A stretch of DNA of 64,000 nt from Inonotus obliquus (taxonomy: Eukaryota > Basidiomycota > Agaricomycetes > Hymenochaetales > Hymenochaetaceae). Both the position numbers and the translations under genes were made by a program. Under the pieces are notes generated by a model that saw only the letters and a list, made by a program, of their open reading frames with translations, had not been told where the DNA came from and did not search any database. Shown piece by piece: positions 1 through 10,139 of this stretch; the stretch's first letter is position 1, and each line of letters opens with the position of its first letter. The stretch lies in NCBI GenBank assembly GCA_032164295.1, contig JAJHTX010000012.1:806001-870000 (forward strand), given 5' to 3'.

Positions 1-589
1 AAGTATTGGTGCCGTCCCCGCATGTGTATGTCTTACGAGGTGTGCCAAAATCCTGGAACAGGCCGAGGGCGAGGGCAACAGCGGCTGCTATTGATAATAC
101 CATGAGTACTCTCGTCTTCAGCATATTCCACATGAGCTGTAGTATCGATTTGCTTTTCCGGACCGGAAGAATGTTCTGGCCAAACACCCGTTGCCTCTGT
201 TCTAATTCAGCAGCAGAATGAATCAAGCCGCGCTTCGCGTCGCTACCGAGTCCTCGAAGTATGCCTCGAATCCCGCCATATGCCTCGAGCATCTCGAAAC
301 TCTTCGATTCAGTCATCTTCGCAAGCTTGTATGGCGTGAACTCTGCTTGGACCGAGACCGTATTCGGGATGTCCCCGACATGATTCTTGAACTCGACTCG
401 TCGTTTTTCATCCTCCATTTTGGTGATCTCTTCGATCTCTGGGACGTCTTTGATCTCATCTGAAATGAATCGGTCGCCACCAGGCCTGATGGCCGAGATC
501 GTGCTATCGTCCATCCCGACGCCGTTTCGGTTTGCACGAGCATCAGAAGTCGTCAGGGTATGAATAGTTGTCTCTATGAGAGCGGTCAT
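1..589 (-). CDS. Ca2+-transporting P-type ATPase (PMC1/PMCA-like), N-terminal part
   Basis: An open frame on the minus strand starts at the ATG at 589-587 and runs off the left edge (196 codons seen). It begins MTALIETTIH. After an acidic, charged cytosolic stretch it carries the cation-ATPase N-terminal region, with a GGIRGILRGLGSDAKRGL segment near residues 118-135 that matches the conserved start of PMCA-type pumps. This is followed by RQRVFGQNILP and a first membrane helix (LMWNMLKTRVLMVLSIAAAV, about residues 160-180). No intron is needed. Family knowledge: such pumps move Ca2+ from cytosol into the vacuole or out of the cell at the cost of ATP. The catalytic DKTGT and other membrane helices lie outside the window. 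The family call is firm; vacuolar versus plasma membrane location is inference. Confidence 0.85.
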   Translation of the reverse strand, partial: MTALIETTIHTLTTSDARANRNGVGMDDSTISAIRPGGDRFISDEIKDVPEIEEITKMEDEKRRVEFKNHVGDIPNTVSVQAEFTPYKLAKMTESKSFEMLEAYGGIRGILRGLGSDAKRGLIHSAAELEQRQRVFGQNILPVRKSKSILQLMWNMLKTRVLMVLSIAAAVALALGLFQDFGTPRKTYTCGDGTNT

Positions 590-1323
590 TTTGTGGGACA
601 AGACCGGGGGTGGCAATGAAAAGAGTATTCATAAATAGCATCTGTTCGAGTGCCAAGGCAATGTTCCACGTTATGTTATCGTAAATTTTCGTTCCTCAAG
701 CCAAGAGTAAAACACTACAAAACGTGCGTCGTGTATGAATGCAAATTTTCGTTCCTCGTCTAGCCAAGACTAAGATACTACAAACCGTGAAAGCCGTTTT
801 ACTGTAACAGTCCGTAACTGTATAGAAAACAGCACTTACCCTCAATGGTCCCTCATTCGACGTAATCGAATGTAGCCGTTTACAAATTCTGCGATGCGGT
901 CCACAAGCGAGGAGAGTTGTCGAAGGTTGTTGACTTGACACATTATGGTTTGCGCGTCTTCGAAGCGGTGAGCTGGATGAGACTGCGGTTTCCAAGGTTG
1001 TGATTATACAGTCAAGCATTTGGCTTCATGACACATCGGTTGTTGCCGATCTGCCGATCATCGCAAATCATTCCATCAATTTCTACTGTAGATACCTTCC
1101 TTTGAGTGTCGTGACTACGGTAACTCCATTCTGGTAGAATGCGGTTATCCCAGAGCAAAACCAGGTGATGATAATGGTTCTTGTATAGATTTTCTTGGAC
1201 AGTACGCGAACGGCAAAGCAGGGCTTAGCAGGCTACAGCTAATACATACATGCAATATCCTGAATCCGGCATACTCCTAGACTGGCTAGTGTACGCTCGC
1301 CTTCAGTTCTGTTTCACAATCTA
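590..1323. other. Intergenic region upstream of the Ca2+ ATPase
   Basis: No convincing gene is seen. It should hold the promoter of the leftward Ca2+ ATPase and the 3' flank of P450 pseudogene A. The only structure noticed is the imperfect direct repeat listed separately. Confidence 0.5.
683..788. repeat. Imperfect direct repeat, two copies of about 45 bp
   Basis: A block starting AAATTTTCGTTCCTC at 683 recurs at 743. Both continue with CCAAGA, a short A-rich stretch and CACTACAAAACGTG versus TACTACAAACCGTG. The copies lie about 60 bp apart in the promoter side of the Ca2+ ATPase gene. Function unknown. Confidence 0.6.
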
Positions 1324-3162
1324 CTAGTCAGCCTCGGCTGCTTGACGGATAATTTTCGCCATCTTCTCAGTGCATGGAACAATTGTGCACTTGAAAGGTT
1401 TAGGATGTCTAAGATAGTGAGTTGATATCAGTCGTACGTCCATCCTGAGCATGCATAGTGCGAACCTGATGAATCTAGACGTATACTCTCCACTAGATAC
1501 AACAGGGGTACCATGATCATCAATGGCCATCCCAATATTGAACATCGCGAGGATGGATTCCACGCCAATAAAGATCTGAGCTTACAGTCAGAGGTGGTAA
1601 GCGCAAGTTCAGTGAACGCACAGAGTTTTCCGCGAAGTGCCTCCCGGGACAGATGCTATCGGAAACTCATTCATCAGTTCATCGGCAACACACAAGGGTT
1701 AGTCACTCACCGTCTACCAAACCCGAAAGCTATTTTGCTTGCTTCACGAGGGCGCTTCTCACCTTCCTTAGTTAGCCAACGTTCCGATTGAACTTGTTCG
1801 GATCGGGATATTCCTCAGTGTCTCGCGACATAGCCCTGACCAATAGCTAACGCTCGCATACATACTATGACAAGTGCTCGGAGATGTGCCAAACATTGGG
1901 CAAAAGTGTAGTACCGGCAGGAATGACCCTCAGCGTCTGTGTCCTGCTCCAAAAGCCTGCTGAAAAGAATGGAGAAAAGTGTCACGTCCATGCTTCTTCC
2001 CCGACAGGTTCCGTTCCGACTTTGGGACGAAGCTTTGCTCGGGCATCCTCAGTCCAGGTGGTTCAAGACTATAAGAGGGAGGTCTGTAGTTCTGAAGGAT
2101 ACTCCCCGAGCTCGACATTTCCTCCTGCGAACTCGTCAGAGTGTCAAACCTCTCCCCTCTTCCTGATATAGAGAACATCTGTCGCGAAGACTCGCGCCCT
2201 AGCTTGGAAAGCTTGAGAAACTCGGTTCCTGGACACCACTCAGGGAGGTACTTCACTGATGCCCACGATTAATTAACGTTAAATCAGAAATGACTCACAA
2301 GCTGGCAGCAAGTTCACGAGGAAGAATCTCTAAGCTTCAGTCGCCAGTTCCACGCCTTTTTCAGCAAGGTCAATGTACGGGTCACAATGCGGATGGACTG
2401 ATTTGATTCGTAAGCATAATACACCACGAACTACATAGTTGATCGAATCTACTTTGGTACCCATAAGTAATCTTCATAATTGTTTAACCTGCAGAGCTTT
2501 GAGCTTCAACGGTTGAAATAACAGGCGAGGAGCAAGTGAACATACTATCTGATGTGCTCAGCGTACTTTTCGGGCTCCTCAAGCAGTGCTAAGAGAAGAT
2601 TATATACACTATCCGTCTGTGCCTCATAGTAACTGGACACAGCCGTTTGCTGGAAGAACCGATGAAGCTGCTGCCGAGACTTTCGATGTTCGTCCCCATA
2701 CGGCATAAAGGCCGTGAACCGGAGCCAGTCCCCACCAAAGGCAAAACTGAGAAGCACACAGGGTAGAGTGCGTTAGAGTCTACCCACAGTTCCAGCATCG
2801 TGCTGCGGGGTCTCGTCGAATAGTTGAAGCCACGCTTTTCGAAGAGGTCAACTGCTGCATCGTAGGAATTGACGAATAGGTATTTAGTGCCGAAATTCTC
2901 CACCATCACAAGATCATCTATAAGCAAATCAAGATCATGCGCATTTTGCACACAGTCTGCTGAGATATCACCGTACTGCTCACCCCAATCGCGAGCTTTC
3001 TCCCATTCGTCGGAGCCAGGCATATCAAGTATATTTCCCAACAAAGGCAGAGGTTTGGGTCCAGGAGGATACGGATATGCATTGACTACACTTCTCTTCG
3101 ACGCTTAAGCCAATATCGCAGGCAGAGCGCGGCGCGAAAGAATCCAATAGTAGCATTAGCAT
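1324..3162 (-). pseudogene. P450 pseudogene A
   Basis: Minus-strand P450 of the same family as genes E, F and G. Recognisable pieces, in gene order, are: the proline-rich hinge and LPLLGNILDMP (about 3000-3070); FEKRGFNYSTRP (about 2810-2850); a C-helix block with MPYGDEHRKSRQ (2660-2710); KYLPEWCPGTEF (about 2220-2250); IPAGTTLLPNVW (1890-1935); FGFGRR (about 1710) and the haem exon ICPGRHFAENS (1620-1660); and the C-terminal tail ending at 1324. The stretch between about 1935 and 2180 lacks the I-helix (GxDT) and the whole K-helix exon (ExxR), so about 150 residues are missing. The N-terminus needs two frameshifts relative to gene E (an approximately 10-bp loss near 3130 and 1 bp near 3085). 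A further 1-bp shift precedes ERWL near 1785. It cannot make an active enzyme, although the haem-Cys exon is preserved. Confidence 0.85.
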
Positions 3163-4937
3163 TGGTAGTACGCACGAGAGAAGGGGACAGGGCGTTAATA
3201 GAGTGCCCGGCCCGAATCGTGGTCTCGGCTCATTGAATAGTAAACCAGTTTTTTTGTTATTTGCGAGTGAAGGAAAAGCACATACCTCAAGCTTAAGCGC
3301 GATTTGCATACGTCCGGGCTTAACCGTATGACAGTGCGAACTTTGCCTCCGCATTTCACAAAGCCCGCACCGCGGCAATTAGCTTCATCACAAGCGAATT
3401 GGTGGCGTCGTGCAAGTAGATACGATATGCAAAGGGATGTACATTTGTATACATCATTTGCGAGGTCAATTTAATGGTCCTTCCTTGTACTTTGTGTCTT
3501 CATATAACGTGCAAAGCAAATATTCGTTTGCTCTACTTGAATGCCCTGTGCGAAGGGTAGGAGATTGGGCCAAGCATATGGCGCAGGTGTGGTTGCGAAG
3601 ACGCGGAGATACCGGCGTCTTCTCTTCCCCGTTAGTATTGGAGGACCCTGCGTACCCTTGGAGTACAAGTGATGTTGAAAAGCAATTTGGTAGCCAGAAA
3701 AGCAGAATGCATTGCAACAAGGTTCATAGCTGAAAAAGGCCGCTAACTTCTTCTGAAGTTTTTCCAACCCCCAACTCAAATGGTACCTGACCGGATACAT
3801 CATACTCTCGGGTTGTTCCATTGTGCACTATAGGGTCTCTATCGCTTGAATCGAAAAGCCTCAGTGTTGAGTTGAAGTGGAATTGCGGATGGCATGTGTT
3901 CGATGGGAGATCTTGACAACATATCTGGCAGCTTCAGAGGCTTGAGCACGGCGTGGTCGCAGTTATGCGCCGTGTTGAATGGAAGGCGCATGTGTACGGT
4001 ATGGAGTGGCTGGATTTGAGTTGGAACATCGTTGATAGAGGCATGCATGCAAAGTGCACTGCAGTGCAGAGAAAACCGTGAATGACATAATATGATGTGT
4101 AATGAAACGCTGATGGCATCAACGGCTTCGGTCGAGCTCACCTGACCGAAAATCAGCCGAAGTGTCCTTTCACATTCGAACTTCAAGTTTAGCCATCAAG
4201 ATGATGTTTAGAGAATCTCAGACGGTCTGCACTGCATGAACACTCAGAGACGTGATAGTGTCGTTCACGACCCCTATCATCAATGACTTCTCCGTCTATG
4301 CTCTCCCCTGATGAGGCGAAGTAACTGCTGCGGATGAACAGTATTAGTGCCACTGCCACTACTAGTAGTAGTTGATCCCACCAACTTCAGGCCTTCTTGG
4401 AGCTTCTGGCAGATGTAGACTGGAATGTTATCCGAATACTACATCTGTTCCGTTCGCTGTCGGTACCGATATTATGCAACGATGTTTCATCTGGGCGATC
4501 ATACTTCGTGTCGCCGAATAACAACAGACGGGAACGTTGTCCACCACCTCCGTCTGTTATACGAAGATACGCCGTCAATTGATTCATTTCCTCGTCGCCC
4601 AATCGCCGATATTCCGAGGTTTTCTTCTGCTCGTCTTCCACCGTATGTCAATTGTCCACATGTCATTTACCCTTTGGTTCTGTCCTCTCAGTCAACTATA
4701 TACTGGTGATCCGGTACTATACGCAGAAGAAGTCCCACTGGCACTCTCTCGCAGCCTTATGGTGACTGGTTTCCCCGCAAGGACAGATTGAAATGCTGTG
4801 CATGACCTCCTCTCCCCCCACTGACGCTAATAATAGGGACTAGCAAAAGAAATGCGCCTATAAGAAGTCGCAGTCTGCGACCTGTTCTGCACCTTGGCTC
4901 TGTACCCCATCTTCCTCACATCGCTCCTTCACTCATC
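3163..4937. other. Intergenic, no gene recognised
   Basis: About 1.8 kb with only short ORFs on both strands, none with recognisable motifs or coherent intron structure. The right end is the promoter of the secreted-protein gene, with a TATAAG at 4859-4864, about 75 bp before its ATG. Confidence 0.5.
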
Positions 4938-5886
4938 ATGAAGCTCTTGCTTGTTTCTCTCGCGCTTTTTGCTTCGTACCCTTTCGTATCTGCACGTACC
5001 TATGGACTAGGAAAGAGTTGGCTCATAGGTCAGAACTCCACATCGAATATTCAGAAAGTCACCACTACCTTCAACCCTGGTGTCCCTCCCACAGAGGGAG
5101 CCGGGGCACTCAAACTTTATCCAGGACTATCAAATGGTATATGACTATTCATTCTGTTGAATGCAACGCTAATATATCGTTGGTGATATTTAGGTACCGG
5201 AGATCTACTGACAACCTCTATTGAGGTATGGCCCGATCAAACATGGTGCGGAGCCACTACCGCTCAATGGCAAGTTGCTATTGTACTAAAGATGAACATA
5301 CATCGCTAGCTTACCTAACACACCTCGTGCCATCTCTCTCTATTGATATGTAGGTGTATCCGTACTCAGGTATACGCCAATCAACGTCCTTCATTTGGGC
5401 AATTTTCGCCGCTCAATGCAGATGAGATGGTGACTATTGTCTTTGAGCGGAGCTCAGACAATTCAGGATGGACGCAGAGTGCCATCATAAGCGATCAAGT
5501 CGTCTCTCAGGTAAGTATACCTAGTTATAATCCCTTCTTCTTTCCGATCATATCAAATGATATGGAACTCCGACACTTACCTAACTGTCTTGGCATATCC
5601 ACAGCTCACCTTCGCCTCGGGTCCGATGACACTCTTCGGGATTACGACAGAATGCGTTGACAACTGTACCTTACCTGTCTCGCCGCAGTCTTACTTCAAC
5701 ACTACAATCGAGCTTGCGGCTCCTGATTTGACTTGGAACTCGACCGTGGTTGTTGGCTCCGAGGTCTACGGTGGAGAAGGGATATTTGACATCAAAGTAC
5801 AGCAGCCAACTGTTGTCACCGGATTGTCGAGCCAGGGTGGGAAGTTGTGGACTGTAGAAGAAATTCTGATACCTGCGATGAGTTGA
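4938..5886 (+). CDS. Small secreted protein of unknown function
   Basis: Four exons, 4938-5136, 5194-5269, 5354-5510 and 5605-5886, join in frame to 237 aa. Intron 2 uses a GC-AG pair (GCAAGT donor at 5270); the others are GT-AG. The first about 19 residues (MKLLLVSLALFASYPFVSA) form a clear signal peptide, and the remainder has no membrane helix or GPI-like tail, so secretion is inferred. The mature chain is rich in Ser/Thr/Asn, has several N-glycosylation sequons (NSTS, NCTL, NTTI, NSTV) and four Cys in two close pairs (WCGATTAQWC and CVDNC), suggesting two disulfides. No catalytic family is recognised; a beta-rich fold is a guess. TATAAG lies at 4859-4864. Splice joins restore one continuous frame, which supports it being a real gene. 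Confidence 0.75.
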
Positions 5887-6452
5887 GGTTGATACCATGC
5901 TCTCTGGTAGAGGTCGACTTCTGCTTATGCCTCTCCTTGAGGTATTTTTCCTTCATTCTACGTGTATTTTCTCCTTTCGCTTGCTTGGTTTTCTTGCCAA
6001 TACCATCTTCTCCTTATATATTGCCGCACAAGGACAGACGCGAATCACTTGTTTGAGATATTGTACTATAGTTTGATGTATTTGTAGAACACGCGATGCT
6101 AAACGCAACAAAAAGTAAGAAATCTGCACCAAATAATGGGGCTTGGAGAACCTATGATGCACGCGCGCATATATTTTTGTGGACGAGTGCAATCAAGTTC
6201 AATATAGCCTGTGAAACTTCTTCGTCCGCACTGCGAACGAAAGGGCCTGACGCGACAAGCTTCAAGCTATGTTCCAACCGATTAGAACCAGAGAATGTCA
6301 GGGGATGTTGTAACGAAGTCAACCAGTGACCCCGAGATGAGCCCCCCGAGTCTTAGCCAGACCGAACAGCGGGGCTGGGAATGCTACAGTACATACGTCA
6401 TGAACAGATGATGAGCTATACGGAGTTGGGCATGGGCAGGAAGCTGATTTAC
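5887..6452. other. Intergenic, convergent 3' flanks
   Basis: About 570 bp between the stop of the secreted-protein gene and the end of the AA9 pseudogene. No gene or element recognised. Confidence 0.4.
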
Positions 6453-6995
6453 TTACACGTAGGTTGTAGCGGAAGAACTGTAGATATCAATTCAATGCTA
6501 GCGGAAAGGTCATCCGCACTATAACCACCAGGGAACTTTACCGTAGGAGTTTCAGGCAAAGTTTCTAAATCTAGCTAAACGGACTTTTACAAACAAACAA
6601 GCTCTTACAGGAGTCCCACTTCCACTTCCACCTCCTAAAACCTAAAGCTATGCGCACTCCATATACAACTGAGGATCATACGACGAAAGTATTGCAAGAT
6701 TGTCATATAGCCTCCATCCGGTAGTGAAGCAGGTCTCGTGGAAGTCTAAGTGCCCGAGGCGACAGTCCCTGAAAGAAGACCTGCCTCGTCGATTTTGAAC
6801 CAACCGAATTCGGTTGGCTCGGCACATGTGCAGCCCCCATTGCAGTCCTATAGTAAGGTCAATCCACGAAGTATCAGTGTTAGTTACACACGTAGTAGTA
6901 TTGGTTACACACGCACTCAGATTGAAAGTTAAGAGAGTAAAGACGACTTAGTACAAACCGCCATGCAAACCATCATAGGCCTGGCACATTAAGCA
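6453..6995 (-). pseudogene. AA9 (GH61) LPMO pseudogene
   Basis: A decayed copy of the neighbouring intact AA9 gene, same strand. Visible pieces in gene order are: RPMMVCMA (about 6960-6986, matching GPMMVYMA); a Cys-rich stretch then FKIDEAGLLSGTV (about 6760-6810); PQLYMECA (about 6630-6680, holding the axial-Tyr region) followed by in-frame stops; and TVKFPGGYSADDLS (about 6490-6545). The last exon, from 6453, is frameshifted by one base before the YSSSATTYV-like end. A stop also follows GTVASGT, and the segment between that and LPDGGY is partly deleted. Exons 1-2, with the catalytic His1, were not found upstream. It is dead by several independent lesions, consistent with an old tandem duplicate. 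Confidence 0.8.
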
Positions 6996-7783
6996 TCGGC
7001 CCCGCTCATATGGTAGCAATTGAATTATTGGTAACCTCATGCTGAGCATCCCGATCGACGACATGCAGCGCCGATCCCTCGAGGGACCAACAGGAAGTTG
7101 CCTCTACGGCACCCGATGGGACAGGTGCGGCCTGTACTGTACCAGTCGGAAGATCCTTAGATAGCGACAGCCCATGCCCCTCATTGTCACTGATTACGCA
7201 TGACACGTGATAAAGCTGGCAGAAGCTCTGAGACAGAAGCCGCTGGCAGAGGTCGGGAATGCTTCGAGACACCTAGCAACGATTGAGCCGCTAGGAGGTA
7301 CGACTGAGGGATGCTAGCCTTGGAGATGTATCCGAATTTTATGTCGCCAGTATGTACAACACCGCATTCCGTGATCCGAGTTGAGTCGATAAAAGAAAGC
7401 AGATCGCGGCTGCGATGAGTTAGCGACTGGTTCATCTTCCTGCCATGACGACAGCCCCGAGGTCACTCAAGGCTAGCTACTCACCCATCGAAAGAATACG
7501 TGTATAACTTCGATGATTTTGTGCTGAACGCTATAATCGCTTTCTTGAGGTTATGCGCTGCTTTAGAACAAATAGACCGCTTCGAAATGAACGTGTCATC
7601 CGTTGCAACACAGAACTAAGCAAATGATCTGAAATTTGAGAGTATACACAGAAAGTTTCGGACATTGGAGAATCGACTCGAATACTTCCATAGCATTACT
7701 GAAACAGTTCAGCCAGTCCAGACTGCCGGACCAGGGACACTAAAAGGCAAATAAGCCAGAGCTTTAGTGAAAATAAAAGCTAC
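6996..7783. other. Intergenic between AA9 copies
   Basis: About 790 bp. It should hold the missing 5' exons or promoter of the AA9 pseudogene, but no AA9-like coding could be recognised. Short minus-strand ORFs at 7006-7435 have no supporting motif. Confidence 0.4.
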
Positions 7784-8698
7784 TTACACGTAAGACGTAG
7801 CTGTCGAAGAGTACACGTCGATGTCAATAGATGGGTCGCTGTTGCTGTACCCGCCGGGGAACTTAACAGTTGGGCCCTTTCGTGCATCGATCAATCAACC
7901 AAGGACTTAAACGAGATGGAATAGCACTCACAGGTGTCCCACTTCCGCCATCGGTAATTTGTAACTGGGCACACTCGGGGTAGAATTGCGGCTGGTTTGA
8001 AGTGTGGATGGCAAGTGTCTCATGACGAATCAAATAGTTCCCGCTCGGAAGGGAGGCAGGAATGGTTGTTGTCCATGAAGAATTTTGTTGGACCATCTGT
8101 CCTGAACCCCAGAAGCCATCAGCAACCGTACCACTGAGCAGACCAGCCTCATCGATCTTGAACCAATCAAGAGTTGCGGGATTTGCGCTCGTGCAATCAC
8201 TGTCGCAGTTCTTTGATTATGTTGTCAGATGATAATGCGTTCTGAGGTACAATAAAGCTTACAGCCATGTAAACCATCATGGGACCAATGGTGTGAGGCC
8301 AAGGGTTGTTCCAGAAAGCCACGACTGTAGCCCCAGCGGGAACGGTTGCGGTAAGCTGAGGGTCCGTGATGACGCCCGGGTCGTTACACGCAATGTTCGG
8401 GTCCGTAGCATCCGTGATGGGACTAAAACAGATCCGTCTGCATCCCGTACCACCAGAACACAATGAACATGATAGCTTACTTGTAGGTTTCCCATTGACG
8501 TTGAATCGTCGTCTGGCCTGATGGTGTGTTGTAGGGCACAAAGCTACGAAATTATCAGTATGACCCTGGACCGTGATAGATGTACAGGTATGATTCTCAC
8601 CCTTGGTACAAGTCGCCATTGAATGTGTACTCAAGCACACCGCCGTGAGCAGCGGCGAGACCAGCAGAGCACAAAGCAACGAGAATATCAGAGCGCAT
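7784..8698 (-). CDS. AA9 lytic polysaccharide monooxygenase
   Basis: Five exons on the minus strand, 8601-8698, 8481-8543, 8263-8422, 7932-8210 and 7784-7876, give 230 aa in one frame. A short signal peptide (MRSDILVALCSAGLAAA) is followed directly by HGGVLEYTF, so cleavage would expose the N-terminal His of the copper histidine brace. The second brace His is in AFWNNPWPHTIGPMM, and the axial Tyr is in QFYPECAQL. The HETLAIH and GNYLIRHE blocks are typical of the family. Established family role: secreted copper enzyme that oxidatively cleaves cellulose or related beta-glucans. There is no C-terminal CBM1; the chain ends at TSYV. A CATAAAAG box lies at about 8751-8760, 55 bp before the ATG. 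Its degenerate tandem copy lies immediately downstream. Confidence 0.93.
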
Positions 8699-9528
8699 TC
8701 TTCAGAAGGTGAAGACGAGAGGTCTTGGGTAGATTGACCGACACCGTCTACCCTTTTATGCTGCTTCATTGGACATAATAGCAATGAACATTCAACGCAT
8801 ATGTCACCCAGGTTCAAGTTCGGAGGATGTCAACATTCCAATCTACTCGGATCGGTGAAATTATTCTCTCATGACTGTGCAGTGGAGTCGAAATATCCGA
8901 GCATTGAACATAATCGCCATGACGAGCGAAAAAAAAACATAAGAAGTCTTGAGTGAGCTACGTAATCTTCAACAAGACAAAATTACTCACATAGTAAAAC
9001 GCGGGAAAGTAGGCAGAACTTGGTATGAGACGTGAAGAGATGCTATCCGTCGTCCGAGGCTGCTTCCGAACAAACCCAAACTTGAAGCGGAAGGGACCTT
9101 GTCCCAAGCTTGGGAGAGGAATATGTCGCTGAACATACGAAGAGTATGCAATGTCACAAAGCTAAGCGGAGAAATAGGAAAGGGCTTGCGAATCATGGGA
9201 ATAGATTCCGTCCAGTAGATAAATATAAGCTTTCACACGGCAGGAAAAACGTCGGTCCGGCATCATGAGGCGGGTTAGGATTCAGTAGGATAAAAATACA
9301 TGGTGGCCTCAGGGAATGCGGCAATTGCGATTTAGTGTTATTATTGGACCGGCAGCGATTGCGGCAGCAATACGGTGCATGAACGCAAGATTTCACTCGA
9401 AGCGCAGCACGAGGAGACATAATCTCCTCTCGGAGAAAGCTACATGTGCTGTTGACCCTCCGAGGTGCGATCTATAACAGAAGATGAGACATGCTATCGC
9501 GAATGCCAATGCCGGGGTTCGTACCCAA
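8699..9528. other. Intergenic: AA9 promoter and URM1 3' flank
   Basis: About 830 bp with no convincing gene. The left end carries the AA9 core promoter. A poly-A run sits at about 8931-8938. Confidence 0.5.
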
Positions 9529-9977
9529 TCAGCCGCCATGAAGCGTGGAAATGAATACAATCTCATCTCCCGATTTCAGCTGATAATCACCTTCACTCTC
9601 GAGCTCCCAGTCACTGTCATTGATGAGAACAAGGATCCCAGGCCGTCTTCACAAAACTGGTTAAGTAAGAGCAGAATATGGCACATGCAAGTTATGCAAG
9701 TAACCACTCACATTGCCTTATCCTCCATGAACAACTCCGCTCTTTCCTTCAGCAAATTTTCACGCAGGTAGCATAGCAGATAGTTCACGTCGACGGGTCT
9801 TGTGTCCAATTGCCCACCATCAGCTGAATCGTTTAAATTGCTTGAAGTACTTGAGGATGCAGGACCAGTCGGGATAAATGCCGGTAAAGTGACCTGATGC
9901 GACCTTTGGCTAGAGAAAAGCAGTTCAAGGCCACCAGCGAATTCGACCCTTAAGGAGATTTGGTTGTCTGTAGACAT
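9529..9977 (-). CDS. URM1: Ubiquitin-related modifier 1
   Basis: Two minus-strand exons, 9712-9977 and 9529-9646, give 127 aa. The chain begins [20 protein letters not shown]. It contains the [14 protein letters not shown] segment, then [14 protein letters not shown], and ends [19 protein letters not shown] with the C-terminal Gly-Gly required for thiocarboxylation. This is diagnostic of URM1 across eukaryotes. Family role: sulphur carrier for wobble-uridine tRNA thiolation and a protein modifier (urmylation), activated by a UBA4-type enzyme in the cytosol. The ATG at 9977 is chosen because upstream in-frame codons lack family similarity. The intron 3' site (TTTTGTGAAG) is not pyrimidine-rich but is needed for frame. 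It is somewhat longer than the usual about 100 aa because of a Ser/Thr-rich insert after VTLPAFIP. It shares a 162-bp divergent promoter with MTG2. Confidence 0.93.
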
Positions 9978-10139
9978 CCCAGCCCAACACAATGTAGATC
10001 GAGGAGAATTGAGCTGAGCAAGGAGGGAAAACCTCCCCAACTTTAGGGCAGGCGACTATTGAAACATCACGTGTCTTTGTTCAGTCAACTCTTCAACTTG
10101 AACTTCAAGTTCCGTACTTTTTTTCCTCTACTACCTCGG
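9978..10139. promoter_or_regulatory. Divergent promoter URM1 / MTG2
   Basis: Only 162 bp separate the two start codons, so both genes must fire from this segment. It contains no clear TATA. A pyrimidine tract (CTTTTTTTCCTCTACTACCT, about 10118-10138) lies just before the MTG2 ATG. Co-regulation is inference. Confidence 0.6.

Noticed and set aside
3471..3821. 116-codon minus-strand ORF
   Set aside because: No motif, overlapped by comparable ORFs on the other strand, no promoter or splice evidence.
8197..8817. 206-codon minus-strand ORF starting MNLGDICVEC
   Set aside because: It is an unspliced read-through across AA9 introns; the true frame needs splicing and starts at 8698, giving signal peptide plus His1.
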